Source: Microthrixaceae bacterium (GTDB taxonomy: Bacteria; Actinomycetota; Acidimicrobiia; Acidimicrobiales; Microtrichaceae). Taken from it: a stretch of 64,000 nt of DNA. Made by a program: the position numbers and the translations under genes. Location: NCBI GenBank assembly GCA_023958095.1, contig JAMLGJ010000003.1, positions 62,001-126,000 of the forward strand, given 5' to 3'. Under the pieces are notes generated by a model. It was not told the DNA's origin. It saw nothing but the letters and a program-made list of their open reading frames with translations, and searched no databases. Below, piece by piece: positions 8,024 through 19,184 of the stretch; positions within the stretch are counted from its first letter, which is position 1, and every line of letters starts with the position of its first letter.

Positions 8024-9415
8024 GTGAACAGCACAGTCGAGCCCCTCGAGGGCAACAAGGTGAAGCTCGTGGTAAGCCTCGAGGAGTCCGAACTGGAGCC
8101 GGCCATCGCGACGGCCTGGAAGGAGATCGCCAAGGAGGTCCGCCTTCCGGGCTTCAGGCCCGGCAAGGCGCCTCGCAAGCTCCTCGAGTCGCGCATCGAA
8201 CCCGGCTATGCGCGCAGCGAGGCGCTCCGCAACGAACTGCCCGAGCAGTACTCGCGGGCCGTCATCGAACACGAGGTCGATGTGGTTGCCCCACCCGAGC
8301 TCGACATCACCGAGGGTGAGGAGTCCGGCGACGTGACCTTCGAGGCGGTCGTCGAGGTGCGTCCCGTCGTGACCGTCAGTGGCTACGAGCAGCTGCGCGT
8401 CGAGGTTCCGAGCCCCGAGGTGGGTGACGACGAGATCGACGAGCAGGTCGACCGTCTCCGCGCGCAGTACGGCGAGCTGACCGATGTGGACCGCGAGGCG
8501 ACCGAGGGCGACTACGTCACCATCGACCTGACCGGCTCGCGCGACGGCGAGGTCCTGGAGGGCCTCGAGGCGACGGACTACAGCTACCTGCTCGGTTCCG
8601 GTGCGGTCGTCGCGGCGTTCGACGAACAGCTCCTGGGCGTCTCCGCCGGCGACGAGGTCGAGTTCGCCGCCGCCCATCCGGATCCCGACGACGAGGAACC
8701 CGTCGATTACTCCATCCAGGTCAAGGCGGTCCAGGAGCGGGTCCTGCCGGAGCTGACCGACGAATGGGTGGCGGACGCGACCGAGTTCGACACGGTCGCG
8801 GAGTTCCGCAGTGACACGCGCAGCCGGCTGGAGTCCGGGCGCGAGGACATGGTGCGCAACTCGGTGCGGGCCCGACTGGGAGCAGAACTGGCCAAGCTCG
8901 TGGACCTGGAGCTATCCGACGCCCTCGTGAGCCAGGAGTTCCAGGGGCGACTGCAGTCGATGAGCGGCCAGCTGGCCCAGAGCGGCATCGCCATGGAGGA
9001 CTACCTGCGGATCATGGGCAAGGAGCCAGACGCATTCGCGGCGGAGCTGCGCGAAGCCTCCGAGGAGGCGGTGCGCGTCGACCTGGCGCTGCGTGCGGTG
9101 GCCGCGGCCGAGGGCATCGAGGCAACCGATGAGGACCTCGAGGCCGAGGTGCTCGAGTACGTCGGCGACAGCGAGGTTTCGGTCGAGGAGAGCATCTCGA
9201 GGCTGCGCGACGCCGGCTCGCTGCCGGCTGTACGCTCGGAGATCACCAACCGCAAGGCCATGGAGTGGCTGCTGGAGCGGGCCGAGGTGGTCGATCCGGA
9301 GGGTCTGGCCATTCCCTCGCACCTGCTGGCTCCCGCCGAGGGCGACACGGACGACCCGGACGCGGACACAGACGACCCAGACGCGACAGGCGACACAGGA
9401 GAGACCGAGCAGTGA
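8024..9415 (+). CDS. tig: Trigger factor, ribosome-associated chaperone
   Basis: A 463-residue protein. The N-terminal ribosome-binding domain carries the signature [10 protein letters not shown] (about 42-51). An FKBP-type peptidyl-prolyl isomerase domain spans about 150-245 ([23 protein letters not shown]). A helical C-terminal chaperone domain follows. The protein ends in an acidic tail with tandem DTDDPDA units, unusual in its Asp richness. It binds nascent chains at the ribosome exit tunnel. Its TGA overlaps the clpP GTG by four bases, so chaperone and protease subunits are co-expressed. Confidence 0.96.
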   Translation: MNSTVEPLEGNKVKLVVSLEESELEPAIATAWKEIAKEVRLPGFRPGKAPRKLLESRIEPGYARSEALRNELPEQYSRAVIEHEVDVVAPPELDITEGEESGDVTFEAVVEVRPVVTVSGYEQLRVEVPSPEVGDDEIDEQVDRLRAQYGELTDVDREATEGDYVTIDLTGSRDGEVLEGLEATDYSYLLGSGAVVAAFDEQLLGVSAGDEVEFAAAHPDPDDEEPVDYSIQVKAVQERVLPELTDEWVADATEFDTVAEFRSDTRSRLESGREDMVRNSVRARLGAELAKLVDLELSDALVSQEFQGRLQSMSGQLAQSGIAMEDYLRIMGKEPDAFAAELREASEEAVRVDLALRAVAAAEGIEATDEDLEAEVLEYVGDSEVSVEESISRLRDAGSLPAVRSEITNRKAMEWLLERAEVVDPEGLAIPSHLLAPAEGDTDDPDADTDDPDATGDTGETEQ

Positions 9416-10065
9416 CTTCCGACAGCCCCCTGCAACCCCGCAGCTACATGGTCCCCAACGTCATCGAACAGACGAGCAGGGGTGAGCGCTACTCGGACCT
9501 CTACTCGCGGCTGCTGCGCGAGAACATCATCTTCCTGGGCACGCCGATCGACGACACGGTCGCGAACCTGATCTGTGCCCAGTTGCTGTTCCTCGAGTCC
9601 GAGAACCCCGACCGCGACATCAGCATCTACATCAACTCACCCGGCGGTGACATCAACGCCTTCATGGCGATCTACGACACGATGCAGTACATCCGCCCGG
9701 AGATCACCACGATCTGCCTCGGCCAGGCGGCGTCGGCCGCAGCGGTGCTGCTGGCGGCCGGCACGCCCGGAAAACGGCTCGCACTGCCGAACTCGCGGGT
9801 GCTGATCCACCAGCCGTACGCGCAGTCGGGCTACGCGCAGGTCTCCGACCTGGAGATCGCCGCCAACGAGATCATCCGCCTCAAGGAGACCCTGGAGGAG
9901 GTGCTCGCGAGGCACACCGGCCAGGACCGGGAGCGGATCGCGAAGGACACCGACCGCGACTACGTGATGACAGCGGCCGAGGCCAAGGAGTACGGCATCG
10001 TCGATGAGGTCATCGAGGCACGCGACGCCGTCGACACCTCCGGGCCGATCGCCCCGGTGCGTTGA
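9412..10065 (+). CDS. clpP: ATP-dependent Clp protease proteolytic subunit
   Basis: A 217-residue serine protease. The catalytic triad is visible: Ser in GQAASAAAV (near 108), His in RVLIHQP (near 131) and Asp in DTDRDYVM (near 180). The start GTG overlaps the tig stop; the open frame extends further upstream inside tig but is not coding there. It forms the barrel that degrades substrates fed by ClpX, encoded 90 bases downstream. Many actinobacteria carry a clpP1-clpP2 pair; only one copy is present here. A weak hairpin (10070-10086) lies in the clpP-clpX gap. Confidence 0.96.
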   Translation: MTSDSPLQPRSYMVPNVIEQTSRGERYSDLYSRLLRENIIFLGTPIDDTVANLICAQLLFLESENPDRDISIYINSPGGDINAFMAIYDTMQYIRPEITTICLGQAASAAAVLLAAGTPGKRLALPNSRVLIHQPYAQSGYAQVSDLEIAANEIIRLKETLEEVLARHTGQDRERIAKDTDRDYVMTAAEAKEYGIVDEVIEARDAVDTSGPIAPVR

Positions 10066-10155
10066 GCGCTCCCGGCGACTCCGGGAATCATCAGTACGCC
10101 GCCGTGCCGGATGTGGTTGCATGTGGGATGGCCTGCGAGATGACGGGGGACCGCT

Positions 10156-11430
<1,275 letters not shown>

Positions 11431-11451
11431 CCCCGGCCGCCTGCGAACGCC

Positions 11452-12780
11452 TTGAGCAGCGGACCGTTCGACATAGCGACCGCCCTGGAGTGGCTGGACT
11501 CGCACCTCGACCACGAGTCGTCCTCGGCCGGTGTTGCGGCCGGTCGGGTGGAGGGCCTCTCCATAGAACCGATGCGGGAGCTGGTCGCGCTCCTGGGTGA
11601 CCCACAGGACGCCATGCCGGTCATCCACGTGACCGGCACCAACGGCAAGGGTTCCGTGGTGGCGATACTCCGCCGGTTGCTCATGGCCAACGGCCTCAGC
11701 GTGGGGACCTTCACAAGCCCCCATCTGGGCCGGCCGCACGAGCGGATCGCCCGCGACGGCGTGCCCATCTCGGATCCGGACCTGGCCGAGGCGCTCTCGG
11801 GGGTGGCCTCGGTCGAGTCGATGCTGGGCGCTCCTCCGAGCTGGTTCGAGGTGATCACCGCCGCTGCCTTCCGTTGGTTCGCTGATGCTCCGGTGGACGT
11901 GGCGGTCGTGGAGGTCGGGCTGCTGGGCCGGTACGACGCGACGAACGTGGTCACGGCCGACGTGGCCGTGGTCACCGGGATCGCGGGCGACCACACCGAC
12001 TTCGCCCCCGGCTGGGAACTGGCGGTGGCGGAGGAGAAGGCCGGGATCGTCACCCCGGGAAGGCCGGTCGTGCTGGGTGATGTGGCCACACCCCTGTGGG
12101 AGGTGTTCGAGGCCGAGGGCGCAGAGCCGGTTCTCGCGTTGGGCCGGGACTTCGAGGTTCTGGACGCCCGGTTGGCCGTCGGAGGCCGGATGCTCGACCT
12201 GTCGGGACCCCACGGCTCCCACGCCGGGGTCCTTCTCGGGTTGCACGGCGAACACCAGGCCACCAACGCCGCGGTGGCGGTGACCGCTGCCGAGGAGTTC
12301 TTCGGACGCGGACTCACCGACGAGGTGGTGACGGAGGCCTTCGCCGAGGTCGACCTGCCCGGACGCCTGGAGGTGGCGGCCCACCACCCTCTCGTGGTTC
12401 TGGACGTCGCCCACAATCCCGACGCGTTGCGGGCGGTGGCATCGACGCTCGACGACGACTTCTCGGTGGCGGGCAGCCGGATCATCGTGTTCGCCATGCT
12501 CGCGGGCCGAGACCTCGACGAGGCCGCTGCGGCTCTCGCGGTCGCACGCCCCGACCTGGTGGTGTGCACGAGCATCGGAGAAGGGGCCCGCGCCGTGGCG
12601 GCGACCGAGTTGGCCACAGCGGTCGAGGCCACCGGGGTGGCCTCCGAGGCGGTGGATGACCCGACCGACGCCCTGGCAGCGGCCCTGTCGAGGGCATCCG
12701 AGGAGGACCTGGTCCTGGTGTGTGGTTCGGCGCGGCTGGTGGGCCACCTGAGGGGCGTGATCGCGGATTCAGTGCGCTGA
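11452..12780 (+). CDS. folC: Bifunctional folylpolyglutamate synthase / dihydrofolate synthase
   Basis: A 442-residue Mur-ligase-fold enzyme that adds glutamate to dihydropteroate and folates. The P-loop is VTGTNGKGS (near 60-68). Other family motifs are FTSPHLGRPHERI, the substrate loop EVGLLGRYDATNVV, the central ITGIAGDH-like segment VVTGIAGDHTDF, and LVVLDVAHNPDAL of the C-terminal domain. It begins with TTG 21 bases after the clpX stop. valS, which often precedes folC in other actinobacteria, is not here. Confidence 0.95.
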   Translation: MSSGPFDIATALEWLDSHLDHESSSAGVAAGRVEGLSIEPMRELVALLGDPQDAMPVIHVTGTNGKGSVVAILRRLLMANGLSVGTFTSPHLGRPHERIARDGVPISDPDLAEALSGVASVESMLGAPPSWFEVITAAAFRWFADAPVDVAVVEVGLLGRYDATNVVTADVAVVTGIAGDHTDFAPGWELAVAEEKAGIVTPGRPVVLGDVATPLWEVFEAEGAEPVLALGRDFEVLDARLAVGGRMLDLSGPHGSHAGVLLGLHGEHQATNAAVAVTAAEEFFGRGLTDEVVTEAFAEVDLPGRLEVAAHHPLVVLDVAHNPDALRAVASTLDDDFSVAGSRIIVFAMLAGRDLDEAAAALAVARPDLVVCTSIGEGARAVAATELATAVEATGVASEAVDDPTDALAAALSRASEEDLVLVCGSARLVGHLRGVIADSVR

Positions 12781-12791
12781 TGGCACCGCAG

Positions 12792-12797
12792 TATCCT
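12792..12797 (+). promoter_or_regulatory. -10-like box (TATCCT) before ndk
   Basis: It ends 7 bases before GTG 12805, with no Shine-Dalgarno in between. It lies just after the folC stop, so ndk probably has its own promoter. Confidence 0.5.
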
Positions 12798-12804
12798 GCG
12801 CTGC

Positions 12805-13260
12805 GTGAACAGCACCTCCCAGAGCAGCCAGGCAGAGAACTCCACACTTGCGAACTCCACGTTCATCATGTGCAAACCAGATGCGGTCGAGCGTGGCCTG
12901 GTGGGGGAGATCATCTCCAGGATCGAGCGCAAGGGCCTGCGCATCACCGCCCTGGAGCTCCGCACCCCGGAGCGGGCGCTGGCCGAGGCTCACTACGAGG
13001 AACACGCCGAGAAGCCGTTCTTCGGTGAGCTCGTGGACTTCCTGACCCGTGGTCCGGTGGTGGCGATGGTGGTCGAGGGCCCCGACGACAACACGTTCTC
13101 GTTGATGCGCACGATGATCGGCAAGACCAACGTCGACGATGCCCAGCCGGGTTCGATCCGCGGCGACTTCGCCACGATCACCAACGAGAACCTGGTTCAC
13201 GGCTCCGACTCCCACGAGTCGGCCGCCCGGGAGATCGGCCTCTGGTTCCCGGCCCGCTGA
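12805..13260 (+). CDS. ndk: Nucleoside diphosphate kinase
   Basis: A 151-residue enzyme that equilibrates nucleoside tri- and diphosphates through a phospho-histidine. The motif [20 protein letters not shown] opens the fold. The active-site His is in NLVHGSDS (near 132). An extra 17-residue Ser/Asn-rich N-terminus precedes the usual start. The GTG is supported by the nearby -10 box, but an internal start near residue 18 would give the standard length. Confidence 0.96.
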   Translation: MNSTSQSSQAENSTLANSTFIMCKPDAVERGLVGEIISRIERKGLRITALELRTPERALAEAHYEEHAEKPFFGELVDFLTRGPVVAMVVEGPDDNTFSLMRTMIGKTNVDDAQPGSIRGDFATITNENLVHGSDSHESAAREIGLWFPAR

Positions 13261-13396
13261 GGGCGGGTGGACCCGGGAGGTCAACCGCGCCACAATGTGG
13301 TCGCACCATTTGTTGCATTCCGGTTGCAATCCTGCCCGCGTCCCCCTAGCCCCGCACGACTAGGGTCTGTTCACAGCCCCCAGGCGGTTTGAGCCC

Positions 13397-14431
13397 ATGG
13401 CCCGTTTGAACTCATCCTTCCTCGGTCGCGACATGGCCGTAGACCTCGGTACGGCCAACACGCTCGTGTACGTGCGCGGCGAGGGCATCGTCCTCAACGA
13501 ACCCTCCGTCGTTGCGGTGCGGCCCTCCGACGGCAAGGCACTGGCTGTCGGCTCCGACGCCAAGAAGATGATCGGTCGCACCCCGGCACACATCGAGGCC
13601 ATCCGACCCCTCAAGGACGGGGTCATCTCGGACTTCGAGGTGTGCGAGACGATGATGCGCTACTTCATCCAGCAGGTGCACCAGAGCCGCTTCTCCAAGC
13701 CGCGCATGGTCATCTGTGTGCCCTCGGGTGTGACCGGGGTCGAGAAGCGAGCCGTCCAGGACGCCGCCGAGTACGCGGGCGCCCGCAAGCCGGTGAGGAT
13801 CATCGAGGAGCCCATGGCTGCGGCGATCGGATCGGGCCTGCCGGTGCAGGACCCGACCGGTTCGATGATCGTCGACGTGGGGGGTGGCACCACCGAGGTC
13901 GCCGTCATCTCACTCGGCGGCGTGGTCACCTCGCAGTCCGTGCGGGTGGGCGGTGACGAGCTCGACGATGCGGTGATCCAGTTCATCAAGAAGGAGTACA
14001 GCCTGGCCCTGGGCGAGCGCACCGCGGAGATCGTGAAGATCGAGCTGGGCAGCGCGTCCCCGCTCGAACAGGAACTCCAGGCCGAGGTTCGCGGACGCGA
14101 CCTGGTCACAGGGCTGCCGAAGACGATCGTCACCTCGACCATCGAGATCCGCGATGCGATCGCCGAGCCCGTCACCTCGATCATCGACGCGGTCAAGGTG
14201 ACCCTCGACCGCACCCCTCCCGAGCTGGCCGCCGACATCATGGAGCGGGGGATCATGCTGGCCGGGGGTGGGGCCCTGCTGAAGGGCCTTCCCGAGCGTC
14301 TCGCAGCCGAGACCGGCATGCCCATCTGCATCGCCCCGCGGCCCCTCGACGCGGTCGCCCTCGGTTCGGGCCAGATACTCGAGGAGTTCAGCGCTCTCGA
14401 GGGACTGCTGCCTGAGGCCGAGCGCGAATAG
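13397..14431 (+). CDS. mreB: Rod shape-determining protein MreB
   Basis: A 344-residue bacterial actin. It shows DLGTANTLVYVRGEGIVLNEPS (phosphate 1 region), GGGTTEVAVISLGGVV (phosphate 2), and AGGGALLKGLPERL (adenosine motif). It forms membrane-associated filaments that organise the elongation machinery encoded downstream (mreC, mreD, PBP2, rodA). Its presence indicates lateral-wall growth, unlike polar-growing mycobacteria. The 136-base gap before it contains a TAGGGT box at 13362-13367, a possible promoter for the whole cluster. Confidence 0.97.
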   Translation: MARLNSSFLGRDMAVDLGTANTLVYVRGEGIVLNEPSVVAVRPSDGKALAVGSDAKKMIGRTPAHIEAIRPLKDGVISDFEVCETMMRYFIQQVHQSRFSKPRMVICVPSGVTGVEKRAVQDAAEYAGARKPVRIIEEPMAAAIGSGLPVQDPTGSMIVDVGGGTTEVAVISLGGVVTSQSVRVGGDELDDAVIQFIKKEYSLALGERTAEIVKIELGSASPLEQELQAEVRGRDLVTGLPKTIVTSTIEIRDAIAEPVTSIIDAVKVTLDRTPPELAADIMERGIMLAGGGALLKGLPERLAAETGMPICIAPRPLDAVALGSGQILEEFSALEGLLPEAERE

Positions 14432-14442
14432 GGCATCCCCGG

Positions 14443-15288
14443 GTGAGGCCCAAACCTGCCTCCGGGCCGCGGCGCCGGTCCCGGCGACCCCTGGTGATCA
14501 TCACCCTGCTGGCGGTCACGTTGGTCACCATCGACGCCGTGGGTGGAGGAGCGCTGGATCCGCTGCGCAGCGTCGCCAGTGACGTGTTCTCCCCGGTCGC
14601 GGACGCCACCCGCTGGGTGACGACGCCCGTGCGCAACGCATGGGCCGGGATCACCGGGTACGACGAGCTGCGCCGGGACAACGAGGCCCTTCGTGAGGAG
14701 GTCGCCGAGCTGCGCAGCGAGGTCGCCAGCAGGGAGAACGACTCCGAGGAGCTGAGGCGCCTCCAGTCCGAGGTGGGGATCGAGGTGCAGGGTGACATCC
14801 CGTTCCAGATCGCACGTGTCGCCTCCGGGCCGCGCAACAACTTCACCGACCACCGCCTCGAGATCGACAAGGGTTCGTCCTCGGGACTGGAGGTGGGCAT
14901 GCCGGTCACCGCCGGGAACGGGGTCGTGGGCCGACTCGTCCGGGTGGCCAGGACCCGGTCGGTGGTCCAATTGGCAACCGATCCCAAGTTCGTGATCGGG
15001 GTCCGGGTGGGAGAGACACAGGACATCGGCGTCGGCCATGGTTCAGGTGCCGGGAATCCGTTCGTGGTGGATCGCGGAATCGAGCTCGAGGACGACGTGG
15101 AGGTGGGTGATGCAGTGCTCACGAGCGGCCTCGAACGCTCGGTCATGCCGCCCGACCAGGTGGTCGGGCGGGTCGCCGAGGTCCAGCCCGACGAGGCGGC
15201 CCGGAGCCTGATCCTGCGGGTCGACTTCGCAGCGGAGCTGTCCCAGCTCGACGTGGTCAAGGTGCTCGAGTGGGTGCCCTCCTCGTGA
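14443..15288 (+). CDS. mreC: Rod shape-determining protein MreC
   Basis: A 281-residue protein with a short basic N-terminus, one membrane segment at about 15-33, and a coiled coil at about 75-110 (ELRRDNEALREEVAELRSEV). A beta-domain pair follows with the family pattern VTAGNGVVGRLVRVARTRS and DAVLTSGLERSVMPPDQVVGRV. It links MreB filaments to PBP2 in the periplasm-equivalent space. GTG start; the stop overlaps the mreD start by four bases. Confidence 0.92.
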   Translation: MRPKPASGPRRRSRRPLVIITLLAVTLVTIDAVGGGALDPLRSVASDVFSPVADATRWVTTPVRNAWAGITGYDELRRDNEALREEVAELRSEVASRENDSEELRRLQSEVGIEVQGDIPFQIARVASGPRNNFTDHRLEIDKGSSSGLEVGMPVTAGNGVVGRLVRVARTRSVVQLATDPKFVIGVRVGETQDIGVGHGSGAGNPFVVDRGIELEDDVEVGDAVLTSGLERSVMPPDQVVGRVAEVQPDEAARSLILRVDFAAELSQLDVVKVLEWVPSS

Positions 15289-15797
15289 GCGAGGAGCTGA
15301 AGGTCGTCGCGCGCACCGCCCTGGTGCTCTTCGGTGCGTACGTGTTGCAGCTCGGGCTCTTCGATGACCTGAGACTGTTCTCGGTGCATCCGGAGGTGCT
15401 GCTCGCGATCGGCAGCGGAACCGCAATAGCGTGGGGAGCCGAACGCGGTGCCGTCGTGGGCTTCGCCGCAGGCCTGCTGGCCGACCTGTCGCTCTCGGGG
15501 CGGTTCGGTCTCACAGCGCTGGCCTGGGGAGTGACCTGCTACGGCATCGGCCTCCTGTCGGAGGGACTCGCCCGACGTTCGAGGTTGGTGGATGCGGTGC
15601 TGATGGCAGTGGGCGGTGCGGGCGGCGTGGCCGCATATGCGGTCATCGCCGCGCTGTTCGGCGAGTCGACACTCGGCGACGACGCCCTGTTCGTGATCAT
15701 CGGCATGGTCGCGGCGTGGAGCATGGTGCTGTCGCCCCTGGTGGTGCCGGTGTGCCGTTGGGCCGGGCAGCACCCCGAGCTGCGTGCGGCCAGGTAG
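15285..15797 (+). CDS. mreD: Rod shape-determining protein MreD
   Basis: A 170-residue integral membrane protein with about five hydrophobic helices. It has the MreD pattern VHPEVLLAIGSGTAIAWGAE, then GFAAGLLADLSLSGRFGLTAL. The start was placed at GTG 15285 because it overlaps the mreC TGA (GTGA), the usual coupling here. It belongs to the elongation complex. Confidence 0.9.
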   Translation: MSEELKVVARTALVLFGAYVLQLGLFDDLRLFSVHPEVLLAIGSGTAIAWGAERGAVVGFAAGLLADLSLSGRFGLTALAWGVTCYGIGLLSEGLARRSRLVDAVLMAVGGAGGVAAYAVIAALFGESTLGDDALFVIIGMVAAWSMVLSPLVVPVCRWAGQHPELRAAR

Positions 15798-15806
15798 AGG
15801 GATCTG

Positions 15807-17999
15807 ATGGACACAGACTCAGCGAAGGTGAGGCTCGGAGCAGTCGGCATCGTCGCGGTGTCGCTGTTCCTCGCGCTCTTCGCCCGCCTGTGGTTCCTCC
15901 AGGGGATCGAACGACAGGAGTTCGAGGCCGCGTCGGTCTCGAACCGCCTGCGGGTGATCCAGACCGAGGGGCCACGGGGGCGGATCCTGGACCGGAACGG
16001 CAGGGTGATCGTGGACAACCGCACCACGATCGTGGTGACCCTCGACCGGGAGCCCCTACGGGAACGGGTCTCGGGGCTGGACGAGCGTGATCCCGAGGAC
16101 CTCGAGAAGATCCGCGAGGAGCTCTCCGAGGAGTTCGAGTCGACCGCAGCGGCGCTCACCTCGCTGAGCATCCCGACCACCGCGGAGGACATCTGGGAGC
16201 GCTACACCGACAAGCGCTACTCACCCCAGGAACCGGTTCCGGTGGCAGAGGACGTCGGCGAGGAGGTCGAGCAGTACTTCATGGAACGGACCGCCGACTA
16301 CCCCGGGGTGCTCGTCGAGCGGCGAACGGTTCGTGAGTACCCCTACGGTTCCCTGGCCGCGCACCTGCTCGGCTACGTCGGGGAGATCAACGACGAGGAG
16401 CTCCTGGCCCGGGGGGCCGAGGTGCCCGGCAGCGACGAGGAGCCCGCCACGACCACCACCCTGCCGGGCCAGGAGCCGAAGCCCTACGAGGCAGGTGACT
16501 CGATAGGCAAGACCGGGGTGGAACGGGCCTACGAACAGGACCTGCGTGCGGTGCCGGGGGAGCGCACCATCGAGGTGAACGCCCGCGGGGAGATGCTGGA
16601 CGTCGTGTCGGACACCCCACCCGTGCCCGGCGAGGACGTCTGGCTGACCATCGACATCGACCAGCAGGCCCTCGCCGAGGCAGCACTGGCGGAGAAGATC
16701 GAGTCGATCCGCGGCGGGCGCACGAGCGACGGCATGGACATCGAGGCGCCGCAGGGCTCGGTGGTCATCACCGACCCCGAGACGGGCGAGGTGCGCGCCA
16801 TGGCGAGCTACCCGACCTACGACCCGCGACTGATCGTGAACGGCATCCCCACGGCACTGTGGGAGTACTACCAGGACCCCGCCAACGGGCTTCCGCTCAA
16901 CAACTGGGCCATGCAGGGTGGATACGCCCCGGGCTCCACGTTCAAGCCGATCACCGCTCTGGCCGGGATGCAGTCGGGCTTCATCGGCCCGGGGAACGAG
17001 ACCTTCTACGACCAGGGTGTCTACGAGCTGCAGAACTGCTCGGGCGGGAAGTGCGAGTTCCAGAACGCCGGGCGGGCGAGGCTCGGATCCGTCGACCTCA
17101 CCCGCTCGCTCACGGTGTCCTCCGACGTCTACTACTACTGGATCGCGGAGAACCTCTGGCTGGGCCGGGGTGCCTACGGTGAGACCCCGATCCAGGACAC
17201 CGCGGAGCAGTTCGGGCTGGGTTCGTCCACCGGGATCGAGCTGCCCGGGGAGCTGTCGGGACGGATCCCGACCCCTCAGAACCGGCGGGAGGCCTACGAG
17301 GCCAACCCCGAGGCGTTCCTGACCGGCGACTGGTACACCGGCGACAACCTCAACACCGCCATCGGGCAGGGCGACGTGCTCGTCACACCACTGCAGCTGG
17401 CGAACGCGTACGCCACCCTCGGCAACGGGGGAACCGTCATGCGTCCCCATGTGGCGTTCCAGACCACCCGGGCGATCGATGCCACCCAGCCACCGGGTGA
17501 GGAGGGCAACTACGAGGTGGTGCGGACGATCGAACCCGAGGAACTCGGGAGCGTGGAGATGACCCCCGACCAGTACGGCAAGCTGTTCCAGGGCCTCCTC
17601 GGCGTCACCCAGGACCCGGGAGGTACTGCCTCGTCGGTCTGGGCGGCGAATCCGACCGCGTGGCCCTTCGCGGGCAAGACCGGCACCGCCCAGGTGCGTG
17701 ACAAGGCCGACACCTCGGTCTTCGCCGGCTGGGGGCCCGCGGTGCCCGGGCAGGCCCCTGAGTACGCGATCGCCGTGATCATCCCCGAATCGGGATTCGG
17801 CAGTGACGTGGCCGCTCCGCTCACCTTCGAGATCCTCACACCGATCTCGGAGGGCCGGGTCGACCCGGTGTGCCCCCTGGTGGAGCCGGAGCGCAGCGAG
17901 TGCGAACAGGACAAGGCCGCCGCCTACGAGCGACTGGCGGCAGCCACCGCTGCAGGGGGCGACGAGGGCGACACCGCGCCGGGAACCGAGGAGCCCTGA
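15807..17999 (+). CDS. mrdA: Penicillin-binding protein 2 (elongation transpeptidase)
   Basis: A 730-residue class B PBP. It has one N-terminal membrane anchor (about 10-32), a dimerisation/pedestal domain with RGRILDRNGRVIVDN, and a transpeptidase domain. Catalytic motifs are SxxK in GSTFKPIT (near 375), SxN as SSD (near 437), and KTGT in FAGKTGTAQV (near 625). It crosslinks lateral-wall peptidoglycan with RodA, encoded next. The ATG is nine bases after mreD. The C-terminal 45 residues are acidic and Ala/Gly-rich. Its TGA shares a base with the rodA ATG. Confidence 0.95.
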   Translation: MDTDSAKVRLGAVGIVAVSLFLALFARLWFLQGIERQEFEAASVSNRLRVIQTEGPRGRILDRNGRVIVDNRTTIVVTLDREPLRERVSGLDERDPEDLEKIREELSEEFESTAAALTSLSIPTTAEDIWERYTDKRYSPQEPVPVAEDVGEEVEQYFMERTADYPGVLVERRTVREYPYGSLAAHLLGYVGEINDEELLARGAEVPGSDEEPATTTTLPGQEPKPYEAGDSIGKTGVERAYEQDLRAVPGERTIEVNARGEMLDVVSDTPPVPGEDVWLTIDIDQQALAEAALAEKIESIRGGRTSDGMDIEAPQGSVVITDPETGEVRAMASYPTYDPRLIVNGIPTALWEYYQDPANGLPLNNWAMQGGYAPGSTFKPITALAGMQSGFIGPGNETFYDQGVYELQNCSGGKCEFQNAGRARLGSVDLTRSLTVSSDVYYYWIAENLWLGRGAYGETPIQDTAEQFGLGSSTGIELPGELSGRIPTPQNRREAYEANPEAFLTGDWYTGDNLNTAIGQGDVLVTPLQLANAYATLGNGGTVMRPHVAFQTTRAIDATQPPGEEGNYEVVRTIEPEELGSVEMTPDQYGKLFQGLLGVTQDPGGTASSVWAANPTAWPFAGKTGTAQVRDKADTSVFAGWGPAVPGQAPEYAIAVIIPESGFGSDVAAPLTFEILTPISEGRVDPVCPLVEPERSECEQDKAAAYERLAAATAAGGDEGDTAPGTEEP

Positions 18000-19126
18000 T
18001 GCACACCTCCACCGGCCGCAGCAGCACCCCCCGGGTGGCTGCCAGGGACCTGACCGCACCGTGGCACCACGTGGACGGAGTGCTGGCCGCCGTGGTGGGC
18101 GTCATCCTCGTTATGGGTTCGGTCATGGTCTACGGAGCGACCCGCTACACGGAGGCCAAGACCGGCCTGGTGGTGCGCCATGTCGGGTTCATCGTCGTGG
18201 GTGTGGCCCTGGGAGTGTTCGTGGCCACGGTCGACTACCGGAGGCTGCTGGCATGGTGGCCCTTCCTCTACGGCGGTTCGGTCCTGTTGCTGCTCGGGGT
18301 TCTCACGCCACTCGGCGCCACCGTCAACGGAACCTCGGGCTGGTACCGCCTCGGTCCGCTTTCGTTCCAGCCCGCGGAGCTGGCCAAGCTGGCCACCATC
18401 ATCTCGGTCGCGGCATTCCTCGGTGCCGCGGACCGCGTCGACTGGCAGCGACTGGCGGTCGCCCTGGGACTGCTCGCCGTGCCCCTGGGGCTGGTGCTCG
18501 CGCAGCCTGACCTGGGCTCGGCCCTGGTGTTCGCCGCGATAGCGCTGGGGATGCTGGTCGTGGGCGGGGTTCGGTTGCGTCACCTCGTCGCCCTGGGTGT
18601 GCTGGCAGTCGCGGGTGTGGCGCTCGTGGTGGGCTCGGGGATGCTCGACGACTACCAGCAGGACCGTCTGTCGAACTTCCTGTCCACCGACGGCCAGTCG
18701 TACAACGTGACCCAGGCACAGACGGCCATCTCCTCGGGAGGCCTCACCGGCTACGGATTCGGGGAGGGGCCGCAGACCCGTGGTGGCTTCGTGCCCGTGC
18801 AGGAGTCGGACTTCATCTTCACGGTCGTGGGCGAGGAGTTCGGCTTCATCGGCTCGGGCCTGCTCGTGGCACTGCTGGGTGTGCTCATCTGGCGCATCTG
18901 GCGCGTCGCCCAGATCGCAGCCGACAGTGCGGGCACGCTCATCTGCGTGGGAGTGCTCTCGATGTTCCTGTTCCACATCTTCGAGAACATCGGCATGACG
19001 CTGGGGATGATGCCCGTCACGGGCATCCCGCTGCCTTTCGTGTCCTATGGTGGCTCGTCGATCGTCGCCTCCTGCGTTGCGGTCGGTCTCGTCGAGTCGG
19101 TTCACATGCACCGCTTCACGCGTTGA
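17999..19126 (+). CDS. rodA: Peptidoglycan glycosyltransferase RodA (SEDS family)
   Basis: A 375-residue polytopic protein with about ten membrane helices. SEDS motifs are WYRLGPLSFQPAELAKLA, LAQPDLGSALV, and the C-terminal GMTLGMMPVTGIPLPFVSYGGSS. It polymerises lipid II into glycan strands with PBP2. The start ATG overlaps the PBP2 TGA by one base. An in-frame extension upstream exists but lies inside mrdA. Confidence 0.95.
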   Translation: MHTSTGRSSTPRVAARDLTAPWHHVDGVLAAVVGVILVMGSVMVYGATRYTEAKTGLVVRHVGFIVVGVALGVFVATVDYRRLLAWWPFLYGGSVLLLLGVLTPLGATVNGTSGWYRLGPLSFQPAELAKLATIISVAAFLGAADRVDWQRLAVALGLLAVPLGLVLAQPDLGSALVFAAIALGMLVVGGVRLRHLVALGVLAVAGVALVVGSGMLDDYQQDRLSNFLSTDGQSYNVTQAQTAISSGGLTGYGFGEGPQTRGGFVPVQESDFIFTVVGEEFGFIGSGLLVALLGVLIWRIWRVAQIAADSAGTLICVGVLSMFLFHIFENIGMTLGMMPVTGIPLPFVSYGGSSIVASCVAVGLVESVHMHRFTR

Positions 19127-19169
19127 GTCCCGCCCCGACGGGGGTACCGGCCCGGGCGGCCGTCTCCGG

Positions 19170-19175
19170 TAGACT
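19170..19175 (+). promoter_or_regulatory. -10-like box (TAGACT) before the radical SAM gene
   Basis: It ends 9 bases before ATG 19185. It suggests a leaderless transcript starting within the elongation cluster. Confidence 0.5.
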
Positions 19176-19184
19176 CGGCCGATC

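Noticed and set aside
10070-10086. Hairpin TCCCGG/CCGGGA between clpP and clpX as a terminator
   Set aside because: Only six base pairs and no U tract; such short GC arms are expected by chance at this base composition.
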